A DNA stretch of 26,476 nucleotides, taken from Pseudomonadota bacterium (GTDB lineage Bacteria; Pseudomonadota; Gammaproteobacteria; Burkholderiales; Rhodocyclaceae). The DNA is taken from the NCBI GenBank assembly GCA_021811225.1, contig JAJZPJ010000014.1:1-26476 (forward strand), given 5' to 3'. The translations under genes were made by a program, and so were the position numbers. The notes beneath the pieces are model-generated. The model saw nothing but the letters and a program-made list of their open reading frames with translations, had not been told where the DNA came from and searched no databases. Below, in pieces: positions 8,241 through 15,463 of the stretch. Position 1 is the first letter of the stretch. Every line of letters begins with the position of its first letter.

Positions 8241-8256
8241 GCGGTGCTTGCACCGC
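8241..8256 (-). terminator. Hairpin after the sigma-54 regulator gene
   Basis: A perfect 6-bp stem, GCGGTG (8241-8246) and CACCGC (8251-8256) with a 4-nt loop, begins 8 nt beyond the regulator stop codon on the minus strand, before tex. The T-tract is missing, so it is at best a weak intrinsic terminator or an RNA 3'-end stabiliser. Nothing else recognisable was seen in the 154-bp gap between the two genes. Confidence 0.35.
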
Positions 8257-8264
8257 GCGCGCCT

Positions 8265-10226
8265 TCAATCGTTCCGGGTTCCGGGCAGGTAGTGCTTGAT
8301 CTTGCGATAGAGCGTCGCGCGGCTGATGCCCAGGGCTGCCGCGGTGACCGAGATGTTGCCGCCGTGGCGCTCCAGCGCCTTCTGCACCGCCTGCGCCTCG
8401 AGCGAGGTGAGGGTGCCGGTATGCACCGTCTCCGCTCTTTCCGCGCCGCCGGCGATGCGCCGCCCGATCATTTCGTTGAGGAAATCGTCGGTCAGATGCT
8501 GCAGTTCGATCTGCTTGCCGCCGCCGAGCAGCGCCATCGCCGTCGACACGACGTTGCACAGTTGCCGCATGTTGCCGGGCCAGGGGTGTTTCAGGAAGAC
8601 GTCCATCGCTTCTTCGGAGATGGACAGCTTGCCCCGCCCGTGCGATTTCGTATCCACGATGTGGGTGATGATTTCGCGCAGGTTCTCCCTTTGCCGCAGC
8701 GGCGGCAGCAGCACCTTGAGACCGTTCAAGCGGTAATAGAGGTCTTCGCGGAAGCGGTTTTGCGCGATCAACTCCTTGAGGTCCATGTGCGTGGCGCAGA
8801 TCACCCCGATGTCGACCGGGATCAGCTTGGTGCTTCCGACCGGCGCGACCTCCCGCTCCTGCAGGACGCGCAGCAGGCGCGCTTGCAGGGCCAGGGGCAT
8901 GTCGCCGATTTCGTCGAGAAAGAGCGTGCCCTTGTCCGACAATTGCACCTTGCCCACGGCGCCGCCGCGCTTGGCGCCGGTGAAGGCGCCGTCGGCGTAG
9001 CCGAAGAGTTCGGATTCGATCAGCGTCTCCGGGATCGAGGCGCAGTTGATCGCGACGAAGGGACCCGAACTGCGCGGCGAGGCAAGGTGCAGCGCTTTGG
9101 CGAGCGCCTCCTTGCCGCTGCCCGTTTCGCCATGGAGCAGAACCGGAATGTCCGCGGAGAAGGCCAGCCGCGCCTTCTCGAGAAGGGCGTGCAGGGGGGC
9201 GTCGCCGAGCGCGATATCGGCCAGGCAGAGATCGGAGCGGCGTATCGAGCCGTCGCCAGACGCGGCGCCCGAGCCGCAAGCCGACCGTCTCGCGGCCGTC
9301 GAGACCGGGCTGGCGCTGGCATAGACGCGCATGCCGCTTCTGAAATAGAGCAGCTGGGGCGAGCGGCCGGCGACCGAAAAGTGCTCCTGGAACCGGTCGA
9401 AGCTGTAATCGAACAGGGAAGAGAAATCGTGCCGATGAAAGTGATCCCGGCCGATATCGAACAGCGTCAGCGCCGCGCGGTTGGCCGCGACCAGCGTGCC
9501 GTTGTGGGAGAACGCGGCGATGGCTTCCCACAGGGTCCCCAGAAATTCCGGACGACTGTGAAACCTGACGACGGTGTGCATGCCGAGCTGGGTCAGGATC
9601 AAGCGATTCTCGATCACCTGGGCGGACATCGAGGCCAGATCCTGGATGTGGTTCTGGTGCACCGAGCCTCCGCCCGAGATGTCGAGCACGCCGATCAGCT
9701 TGCCGAAGGGATCGAACACGGGCGAGGCCGAGCAGGAGAAGGGGCTGTTTTGGTCCAGGTAGTGCTCGCGGCCCAGCACCGTGACCGCCTGCTGCTCGAC
9801 GATCACGGTGCCGATGGCGTTGGTGCCCATCCGCTGCTCCTGCCAGCACATTCCCGGGCGTCCGCCCCGGCGCGTCAAGGGGTCGTCGCGCGAGATGGAG
9901 GCCAGCACGGTGGCCTCGGCGTCGGTGAGGATGACGACGCTGCCGGTGTTGGCGATCTGCTGGTAGAGATTCTCGAGTTCGGGCTGCGCAACCTCGAGCA
10001 GGACGCGGCTGCGCTCCCTGATCTCGCGCAGTTCGCGCGCCGTCACCAGCGACAGGTCGGCCGGCGTGGCGGGACTCAGTCCGAGGTTGAGGCAGCGCTT
10101 CCAGGAACGCTCGATCGCGTCGCTCAGTACGCCGCGGGGCAGGTTTTCGCCCTGGAAAAAATGGCTGCGCGCCAGCGCGATACGGGCGTCGTACTCGGCC
10201 GACAAGTCGAGGCTCGTCGTATTCAA
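8265..10226 (-). CDS. Sigma-54-dependent transcriptional activator, AcoR type (Fis family)
   Basis: This 653-residue enhancer-binding protein has the AcoR layout. A GAF-type sensor (about 70-210) contains MGTNAIGTVIVEQQAVTVLGREHY and SCSASPVFDPFGKLIGVLDISGG. A PAS-like segment follows (about 228-300). The AAA+ sigma-54 interaction domain (about 335-560) has Walker A GETGSGKE (366-373), GAFTGA (413-418), Walker B GTLFLDEIGD (433-442) and FREDLYYRLN. The C-terminus is a Fis-type helix-turn-helix (about 618-645, GGNISVTAAALGISRATLYRKIK). The intact GAFTGA loop means it should drive RNA polymerase-sigma54. The start is a TTG at 10226 supported by GGAGGAGG with a 6-nt spacer. Members typically respond to small metabolites such as acetoin, alcohols or aldehydes; the effector here is unknown. 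Divergence from the catabolic run, with a -24/-12 promoter facing that run, makes it the likely activator. Confidence 0.94.
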   Translation of the reverse strand: MNTTSLDLSAEYDARIALARSHFFQGENLPRGVLSDAIERSWKRCLNLGLSPATPADLSLVTARELREIRERSRVLLEVAQPELENLYQQIANTGSVVILTDAEATVLASISRDDPLTRRGGRPGMCWQEQRMGTNAIGTVIVEQQAVTVLGREHYLDQNSPFSCSASPVFDPFGKLIGVLDISGGGSVHQNHIQDLASMSAQVIENRLILTQLGMHTVVRFHSRPEFLGTLWEAIAAFSHNGTLVAANRAALTLFDIGRDHFHRHDFSSLFDYSFDRFQEHFSVAGRSPQLLYFRSGMRVYASASPVSTAARRSACGSGAASGDGSIRRSDLCLADIALGDAPLHALLEKARLAFSADIPVLLHGETGSGKEALAKALHLASPRSSGPFVAINCASIPETLIESELFGYADGAFTGAKRGGAVGKVQLSDKGTLFLDEIGDMPLALQARLLRVLQEREVAPVGSTKLIPVDIGVICATHMDLKELIAQNRFREDLYYRLNGLKVLLPPLRQRENLREIITHIVDTKSHGRGKLSISEEAMDVFLKHPWPGNMRQLCNVVSTAMALLGGGKQIELQHLTDDFLNEMIGRRIAGGAERAETVHTGTLTSLEAQAVQKALERHGGNISVTAAALGISRATLYRKIKHYLPGTRND

Positions 10227-10232
10227 AAAAAT

Positions 10233-10240
10233 CCTCCTCC
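10233..10240 (-). promoter_or_regulatory. Strong ribosome binding site that fixes the TTG start of the regulator
   Basis: On the minus strand the sequence reads GGAGGAGG, then a 6-nt A/T spacer, then TTG AAT ACG. This near-perfect anti-16S match at ideal spacing decides in favour of the TTG start and against any longer frame. Confidence 0.8.
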
Positions 10241-10267
10241 GATGTGCCGATCTCTAATGGATCGATT

Positions 10268-10304
10268 CGATACAGTCCAGTGTTCAGTTCTGAGAACTGT
10301 ATCG
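10268..10304. promoter_or_regulatory. Nested palindrome, candidate upstream activator site for the AcoR-type regulator
   Basis: A 9-bp perfect inverted repeat, CGATACAGT (10268-10276) and ACTGTATCG (10296-10304), encloses and overlaps a 15-bp palindrome, CAGTTCTGAGAACTG (10285-10299). The element lies about 103-139 bp upstream of the -24 box and only about 40-80 bp upstream of the regulator's own start. This is the usual distance for a sigma-54 enhancer, and binding there could also autoregulate the divergent regulator gene. Binding by this protein is inferred from position and symmetry. Confidence 0.6.
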
Positions 10305-10354
10305 TCTTGTAAGCGCGTTTTCCGCGCCGCACCATCTATTTCGATCGATATATT

Positions 10355-10370
10355 ATGAATTGTTATTCAT
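10355..10370. promoter_or_regulatory. A/T-rich inverted repeat between enhancer and promoter
   Basis: ATGAAT (10355-10360) and ATTCAT (10365-10370) flank TGTT within an A/T-rich patch (about 10336-10380) that stands out in this GC-rich window. It lies between the putative enhancer and the -24/-12 promoter, where sigma-54 systems often have a bend or IHF site. No convincing IHF consensus was found, so only the repeat itself is asserted. Confidence 0.35.
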
Positions 10371-10406
10371 GAGCTTATGGCAGTTCAGCCCCCGATTCGG
10401 TCCTTT

Positions 10407-10422
10407 TGGCACAGCGCTTGCG
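10407..10422 (+). promoter_or_regulatory. Sigma-54 (-24/-12) promoter
   Basis: TGGCAC-AGCGC-TTGCG matches the RpoN consensus TGGCACR-N4-TTGCW at every position except the last. The -24 GG lies at 10408-10409 and the -12 GC at 10420-10421. Expected transcription start is near 10433, about 225 nt upstream of the aldehyde dehydrogenase ATG. It points towards the catabolic run, and the divergent gene encodes a sigma-54 activator, which strongly supports function. Confidence 0.85.
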
Positions 10423-10432
10423 TACAGCGTCT

Positions 10433-10657
10433 CAAGCCTTTGAATCGTTGCTGATGAACAGCTTGCGCGGGGCCGAACGTTGATTCAGTTTGCACGTTTC
10501 ACGGCGCCGATGCAAGGAGTGGCAGGCATGGCCGCGCAGCGTGCGGGCGAGGGGCGTTGCCGGGGCCGGAATGGCGTCGGGGCGGATGGGGTTACCGATT
10601 ATTTCAGGTGTCAAACACCAATGGGCAGCATATCAAACCAAACGGGAGCGGAAACCA
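10433..10657 (+). other. Long 5' leader of the aldehyde dehydrogenase operon
   Basis: If transcription starts near 10433, the mRNA has about 225 untranslated nucleotides. I see no gene here; an in-frame extension of the downstream gene to a TTG at 10490 is possible but has no family support. Near its end, GGTGT (10607-10611) and ACACC (10615-10619) form a 5-bp hairpin with a 3-nt loop, 38 nt before the ATG. No known riboswitch class was recognised. Confidence 0.45.
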
Positions 10658-12145
10658 ATGATCAACAATGAAGAGACTAAATTGCATCAGGTGGTGATGG
10701 ATCTGAATACTCAGCTGTACATCGGCGGGCACTGGGTCGCCGCGATCGATGGCGGAAGCTTCGACGTGATCAATCCCGCCCGGGAGGAATTGCTGGCGAA
10801 GGTGGCGGCCGCGAAGCCCGAAGACGTCGATGCCGCGGTTCGCGCCGCCCGCTTCCAGTTCGAGGAGGGCGCGTGGTCGAAGATGACCGGGGTCGAGCGC
10901 GGCCGCCTGATCTACCGTCTGGCGGAACTGATGGAGCGCGACAAGGAGCGCCTGGCCATGCTCGAGACCTTGAATCTCGGGCGGCCGCTGATGGAGCCGA
11001 CGATACTCGATCTGCCGATGGCCATCGACACCATGCGCTACTTCGCCGGCTGGGCGGACAAGATCGAGGGGCGCACGATTCCGACGCCCGGCTACTTCGG
11101 CCAGCCGACGCTCTCGTACACGGTGCGCGAGCCGATGGGGGTGGTCGGCGCGATCACGCCCTGGAACACGCCGCTGATGATCGCCGCCTGGAAGATCGCT
11201 CCGGCGCTCGCGGCGGGCTGCACCGTGGTCATCAAGCCCTCGGAGGAGGCGCCGCTGACCACGCTCTATCTGGCGAAGCTGATCGAAGAGGCGGGCTTCC
11301 CGCCGGGCGTGGTGAATGTCGTCCCCGGACTGGGCGAGGTCGCCGGTGCGGCGCTGGCGCGCCACCCCGGGATCGACAAGATCAGCTTTACCGGCAGCCC
11401 GGAGGTCGGTCGGGAGGTGATGCGCGCCGCCGCCGTCGGCTTCAAGCGCGTCGCGCTCGAACTGGGCGGGAAGTCGCCGCAGATCATCCTGGCCGACGCG
11501 AATCTGGAGGCCGCGATCGGCGGCGCCGCGCTCGGGCTGTTCTTCAACCAGGGGCAGGTGTGCGCCGCCGGCACGCGGATACTCGTGCACCGTTCCTGCT
11601 ACGACCAGGTGCTCGAAGGGCTGACCCGCGCGGCCGACGCGATCGTGCTCGGCGACCCGCTCGATCCCAAGACCAACATGGGTTCGCTGATCAGCCTGAA
11701 GCAACTGGAGCGGGTGTCGGGCTACGTCGATGCCGGCGTGCAGGAGGGCGCGAAGCTCGTCGCCGGCGGCCGTCGGCTCGACGAACCGGGCTACTTTTTC
11801 CGGCCGACCATCTTCGCCCAGGCGAGCAACGACATGCGCATTTCCCAGGAGGAGATCTTCGGGCCGGTCGGCGCGGTGATGGCCTTCGACGATCCGGAAG
11901 AGGCGCTCAAGATGGCCAACGGCACCCGCTACGGCCTCGCGGCGACCATCTGGACGCGCGACCTGAGCCGGGCGCATCAGATGGCGGCCAGGGTCCGTGC
12001 CGGTGCGGTATCGATCAACGGCTGGGCCACCATCGACGCGCGCCTGCCCTGGGGCGGGGCCAAGACCAGCGGCATCGGGCGCGAGCTGGGCTGGAACGGC
12101 ATCGAGGCGGTCACGGAAGAGAAGGTCATCACCGTCGTGCTTTGA
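10658..12145 (+). CDS. NAD(P)-dependent aldehyde dehydrogenase
   Basis: This 495-residue enzyme oxidises an aldehyde to its carboxylic acid. The canonical ALDH residues are in place: Asn170 in AITPWN, Lys193 in VIKPSEE, Glu268 in LELGGKSPQ and nucleophile Cys302 in NQGQVCAAGTR. The C-terminal EEIFGPV and PWGGAKTSGIGRELG motifs are also present. Overall style resembles the betaine/phenylacetaldehyde/short-chain ALDH group rather than the succinate-semialdehyde group. The start chosen is the ATG at 10658 (MINNEETKLHQ), preceded by GGGAG at 10644-10648. It is the first gene behind the sigma-54 promoter and so probably defines the inducing pathway: aldehyde removal. The exact substrate cannot be told from sequence. 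Confidence 0.93.
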   Translation: MINNEETKLHQVVMDLNTQLYIGGHWVAAIDGGSFDVINPAREELLAKVAAAKPEDVDAAVRAARFQFEEGAWSKMTGVERGRLIYRLAELMERDKERLAMLETLNLGRPLMEPTILDLPMAIDTMRYFAGWADKIEGRTIPTPGYFGQPTLSYTVREPMGVVGAITPWNTPLMIAAWKIAPALAAGCTVVIKPSEEAPLTTLYLAKLIEEAGFPPGVVNVVPGLGEVAGAALARHPGIDKISFTGSPEVGREVMRAAAVGFKRVALELGGKSPQIILADANLEAAIGGAALGLFFNQGQVCAAGTRILVHRSCYDQVLEGLTRAADAIVLGDPLDPKTNMGSLISLKQLERVSGYVDAGVQEGAKLVAGGRRLDEPGYFFRPTIFAQASNDMRISQEEIFGPVGAVMAFDDPEEALKMANGTRYGLAATIWTRDLSRAHQMAARVRAGAVSINGWATIDARLPWGGAKTSGIGRELGWNGIEAVTEEKVITVVL

Positions 12146-12158
12146 GTGCAGCTGCAAA

Positions 12159-12172
12159 CCGGGTTCGCCCGG
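12159..12172 (+). other. Small TTCG-loop hairpin after the aldehyde dehydrogenase gene
   Basis: CCGGG (12159-12163), TTCG, CCCGG (12168-12172) forms a 5-bp stem with a TTCG tetraloop 14 nt after the stop codon. No T-tract follows. It may stabilise or process the mRNA between this gene and the DUF1329 gene. Confidence 0.35.
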
Positions 12173-12213
12173 GTCTTATCCATCGGCGGTAAGGATGGCC
12201 ACGGAGACAGGGT

Positions 12214-12229
12214 CCAGGGGCAGCCCTGG
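12214..12229 (+). terminator. Possible weak terminator/attenuator before the DUF1329 gene
   Basis: CCAGGG (12214-12219), GCAG, CCCTGG (12224-12229) forms a perfect 6-bp stem. A short CTTTT run follows at 12233-12237, just before the strong AAGGAGG ribosome site. It could reduce read-through between the aldehyde dehydrogenase and the envelope genes, but the T-run is short. Confidence 0.35.
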
Positions 12230-12254
12230 GGACTTTTGATAAGGAGGGGATCAT

Positions 12255-13637
12255 ATGAACAAATACGGAATAGCGGTGGTGGCGGTTCTCGCGGCATTGT
12301 CGCAAGCGGCGCTCGCCGAGACTGCGGCGCAGCAGGCGGCCAGCCTCGGCGGGCCGCTGCTGACGCCGTCGGGTGCCGAGCGCGCCGGCAGCAAGGACGG
12401 CCTCATCCCGAAGTGGGAGGGGGCGCCGCCCAGCAACGGCTGGGTCTACGGCAAGAAGCGCTTCGATTACTGGAAGTACAAGGCGGACAAGCCTTTGTTC
12501 ACCATCGACGCGTCGAACGTCGATAAGTACGCCGACAAGCTCTCGCCCGGACAGATCGCCACCATCAAGCAGATCAAGGGCTACCGCATGGACGTCTATC
12601 CGAGCCACCGCGATTGCGGCATACCGGATTTCGTCGCGGCGAACACCAAGAAGAATATCGGTTACGCGCAGTTGGGCGCCGACGGCTGGAGCCTGAAGGA
12701 AGCCATCGTTCCCGGCTTCCCCTTCCCGTTCCCGAAAAACGGCACCGAGGCGATGTGGAACATGAAGATGCGCTACCACGGCGTGGGGATCGACTTTCCG
12801 CACGTGATCACCGCCGTGTCGCCGCGCAAGGGCAGCACCGACTGGATCGAGGCCACCTCCAACCAGACCATGTACTTCCCCTGGGGGCTCAAGGGTTCCC
12901 ACCAGCTGAGCAAGCTGCCGCCGGTCGAGTACTACACCTACTTCGCCTATGATTCTCCCGCGGCGCTGGCGGGCCAGGCCTTGTCCATCACCCTGTACCT
13001 CGACAAGCCCAGCACCGAGACCTTCTACTACTTCCCGGGCCAGCGCCGCGTCCGGCGCATGCCTTCCTACGCCTACGATTCGCCGCAAATCGGCATGGAA
13101 GGCCAGTACACCATGGACGAGCCGCTGGTGTTCAACGGCACCCTGGATCGCTTCAACTGGAAGATCGTGGGCAAGAAGGAAATGTACATTCCCTACAATT
13201 CCTTCGGGACCGACGATTTCACCGCCAAGTTCGGCGCGGTGGCAAAAACCGATCACCTCGCCGAGAAGAGCCGGCACTACGAACTGCACCGGGTCTGGGT
13301 GATCGAGGCGACGGTGAAGCCGGGTATGCGCCACATCGCGCCGAAGCGCACCTACTATCTCGACGAAGACAGCTGGAACGTGGTCGCGGGCGAGGACTAC
13401 GACGGCCAGGGCAAGCTCTTCAAGTACCGGGAAGGCTACCTGATTCCGGTGTATGAGACCGGCACCTGCGACGTCACCGCGTTTTCCCAGTACAACCTCT
13501 CCGAAGGCCGCTACGTGTTCGACATGGACCCGGTCGGCGGCAACAAGGACACCCGCTGGGTGACCGTGCCCAAAGGCGTACGCTACAACCCGGACTTCTA
13601 CACCGCCGACAACCTGCGTGCCATCAGCGGTCAGTGA
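12255..13637 (+). CDS. DUF1329 domain-containing secreted protein
   Basis: This 460-residue protein has an N-terminal signal peptide (about residues 1-21, ending AALA) and one DUF1329 domain filling the rest. Recognisable family stretches include GSKDGLIPKWEGA near the N-terminus and FYYFPGQRRVRRMPSYAYDSPQ, plus a long Tyr/Trp-rich second half. It should be periplasmic or envelope-associated. Its biochemical role is not established. The family is repeatedly found beside DUF1302 outer-membrane proteins and RND transporters in clusters for hydrophobic compounds such as steroids, suggesting a periplasmic carrier for lipid-like molecules; that is inference. Start support is very good (AAGGAGG at 12241-12247, 7 nt before ATG). 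The DUF1302 gene follows 33 nt later. Confidence 0.92.
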   Translation: MNKYGIAVVAVLAALSQAALAETAAQQAASLGGPLLTPSGAERAGSKDGLIPKWEGAPPSNGWVYGKKRFDYWKYKADKPLFTIDASNVDKYADKLSPGQIATIKQIKGYRMDVYPSHRDCGIPDFVAANTKKNIGYAQLGADGWSLKEAIVPGFPFPFPKNGTEAMWNMKMRYHGVGIDFPHVITAVSPRKGSTDWIEATSNQTMYFPWGLKGSHQLSKLPPVEYYTYFAYDSPAALAGQALSITLYLDKPSTETFYYFPGQRRVRRMPSYAYDSPQIGMEGQYTMDEPLVFNGTLDRFNWKIVGKKEMYIPYNSFGTDDFTAKFGAVAKTDHLAEKSRHYELHRVWVIEATVKPGMRHIAPKRTYYLDEDSWNVVAGEDYDGQGKLFKYREGYLIPVYETGTCDVTAFSQYNLSEGRYVFDMDPVGGNKDTRWVTVPKGVRYNPDFYTADNLRAISGQ

Positions 13638-13670
13638 CCGCGCCAGACAGTTCAAACAGGAGACGCACCA

Positions 13671-15374
13671 ATGAAAAAACAGATGACGAGCAAGTTGCTG
13701 GTCGGCGCGGTGGCAGCGGCATGCGCGGGTTCGGCGGCAGCATTCACCTTCAGCACGGGGGAGGTCAGCGGCACCTTCAATTCCTCGGTCAGCCTGGGAA
13801 CGGGGGTCCGGGCCGATGGCCAGCCCTGCGGCACGGTGATCGGCACCACCTTCGGGGCGCCGACGCCGGCGACCGGCGCCGGCGCGCCCGGCGGCTGCCT
13901 GGATGCGGCGTCGTTCTACAACGACCAGGGCAACCTCAACTACAACAAGGGCGACGCTTTCACCACCTACCTCAAGGGCACGCACGAGCTGTTCCTGAAG
14001 ATGCCGAACGAGTGGAAGTTCTTCGGCCGGATCAATTGGGTGAAGGACTTTTCGGCAACGCACACCACCGGCGTGGTGAGCGGCGGCAACAGTACGGGAG
14101 TCGCGCTCTCCGGCGATTCCTCCAGCCAGTTGAACTTCAAGGCGCGTCTGCTCGACTTCTGGGTCAGCAAGCAGTTCGACCTGAACGGCGAGGAGGCCCG
14201 CATCCGGGTGGGCAACCAGGTCATCAGCTGGGGCGAGAGCCTGTTCCTGCCCGGCGGCATCAACCAGACCAACGCCATGGACCTGATGCGTCTGGCCCAG
14301 CCGGGGACCCAACTGAAGGAAGTCTATCTGCCGGCGCCGATCATCAGCGCGGCGGCGGGGCTGGGCCACGGCTTCAACGTCGAGGGCTACGTCCAGACGG
14401 ACTGGAACAAGGACTACTTCCCGCCGGTGGGCAGCTACTGGTCGACCGCGAGCATCGGCAACGGCGCCGACAGCTATGGCGCCTTCGGCACGGCGACCGC
14501 CAAGGAGCCCAGGAACGGCGGCCAGTACGGCCTGGCGCTGCGCTACCAGCCGGAGAGCACCCAGGTGAATTTCGGCCTCTACGCGATGCGCTATCACGAC
14601 AAGGCGCCGGTGCTGAGCTACGCCAATCCCGCCACCGCATCAGGGGCCCAATTCACCTATCTGGAGGACCGCACGCTGTTGGGCGTCAGCACCAACTTCC
14701 CGCTGGGCGACTGGGCCATCGGCTCCGAACTGTCCTATCGTCCGAAGGCCGCCATCGCGCTGCAGCCGCTCGCCACCAACAACGTCAATGGCGGTTACTG
14801 CCTGGCGGGCGGCAATTGCTACATCGACCAGAAGCGCTATCAGATGAACCTGACGGGGATTCTGAGCATGACGCCCAGCGACTACGGCGGTATCCTGAAG
14901 CTGCTCGGCAACCCGGACACCGCCACCTTGCTGGCGGAAGCGGCCGTGACCGATTTTCCGGACATGCAGAGTTCCTACCAGGGCGTTCCGGTCGCCGCCG
15001 GTCTGTGGGGATGGGGCGCCCTGACGTCGAGCGACACGATGTTCACCACCGGACAAAATCCCTCGGTGGGCACCCCGATGTCGTGGGGCTACAACTTCGA
15101 CTTCAGCTGGACCTACGACGGCTCGCTGCTTCCCAACTGGCAGGTCACCCCCGAGGTCTACTACTTCCAGGCGGTCAAGGGCAGAAGCCCGGACGCCATG
15201 GCGCTGTTCATGCAGGGGGCGAAGTCCGCGAACTTCATCGTCACCTTCACGCACAACCCGGCGAACTGGAGCTTCGGCATGAACTACGCGAAGTTCTGGG
15301 GCGGATCGAGCGTTCTCGATCAGCCGCTGACCGGGCGCAACTTCTATGGTGCCTACGTCACGCGCAACTTCTGA
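13671..15374 (+). CDS. DUF1302 outer-membrane beta-barrel protein
   Basis: This 567-residue protein has a signal peptide (about residues 1-24, ending GSAAA). The body is rich in alternating hydrophobic/polar and aromatic segments, ending in the aromatic residue of YVTRNF, as expected for an outer-membrane barrel. The DUF1302 hallmark, VGNQVISWGESLFLPGGINQTNAMDLMRLAQPGTQLKE, is present at about residues 180-220. The family is often described as porin-like, but substrates are mostly untested. It probably forms the outer-membrane entry or exit point of the envelope module, partnered by the DUF1329 protein encoded 33 nt upstream. AGGAG at 13658-13662 supports the ATG. A strong hairpin follows the stop codon. 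Confidence 0.92.
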   Translation: MKKQMTSKLLVGAVAAACAGSAAAFTFSTGEVSGTFNSSVSLGTGVRADGQPCGTVIGTTFGAPTPATGAGAPGGCLDAASFYNDQGNLNYNKGDAFTTYLKGTHELFLKMPNEWKFFGRINWVKDFSATHTTGVVSGGNSTGVALSGDSSSQLNFKARLLDFWVSKQFDLNGEEARIRVGNQVISWGESLFLPGGINQTNAMDLMRLAQPGTQLKEVYLPAPIISAAAGLGHGFNVEGYVQTDWNKDYFPPVGSYWSTASIGNGADSYGAFGTATAKEPRNGGQYGLALRYQPESTQVNFGLYAMRYHDKAPVLSYANPATASGAQFTYLEDRTLLGVSTNFPLGDWAIGSELSYRPKAAIALQPLATNNVNGGYCLAGGNCYIDQKRYQMNLTGILSMTPSDYGGILKLLGNPDTATLLAEAAVTDFPDMQSSYQGVPVAAGLWGWGALTSSDTMFTTGQNPSVGTPMSWGYNFDFSWTYDGSLLPNWQVTPEVYYFQAVKGRSPDAMALFMQGAKSANFIVTFTHNPANWSFGMNYAKFWGGSSVLDQPLTGRNFYGAYVTRNF

Positions 15375-15380
15375 GCCTCT

Positions 15381-15420
15381 CCCTCCGCGCCGACACGCCG
15401 TGACGCGTCGGCGCGGAGGG
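15381..15420 (+). terminator. Strong 14-bp stem-loop after the DUF1302 gene
   Basis: CCCTCCGCGCCGAC (15381-15394) pairs perfectly with GTCGGCGCGGAGGG (15407-15420) around a 12-nt loop, starting 6 nt after the DUF1302 stop. There is no T-tract after the stem. It may be a partial terminator or a 3' mRNA stabiliser, leaving high outer-membrane protein message and lower transporter message downstream. Confidence 0.6.
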
Positions 15421-15463
15421 ATCCCTTCATCGAATTTCAGACCGGCTGCAGCGCATCGTCCCC

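Noticed and set aside
8163..10358. A 731-codon plus-strand open frame opposite the sigma-54 regulator, and a further minus-strand frame (8236-10335) over the same stretch
   Set aside because: The GAF/AAA+/HTH protein on the minus strand at 8265-10226 has all diagnostic motifs; the other frames have none and are GC-driven shadows.
10336..10380. Possible IHF site between enhancer and -24/-12 promoter
   Set aside because: The patch is A/T-rich and contains an inverted repeat, but no good match to the IHF consensus was found on either strand, so IHF is not claimed.
10490..10657. A 56-residue in-frame N-terminal extension of the first aldehyde dehydrogenase from a TTG
   Set aside because: It is Arg-rich and unlike any ALDH N-terminus, and lies in the likely leader. 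The ATG at 10658 has a usable ribosome site.
12159..12172. TTCG-loop hairpin as a transcription terminator
   Set aside because: The stem is only 5 bp and lacks a T-tract; it is listed only as a small RNA structure.
12129..14597. An 822-codon minus-strand open frame opposite the DUF1329 and DUF1302 genes
   Set aside because: No motif or plausible start context; both sense proteins are recognised families with signal peptides and good ribosome sites.
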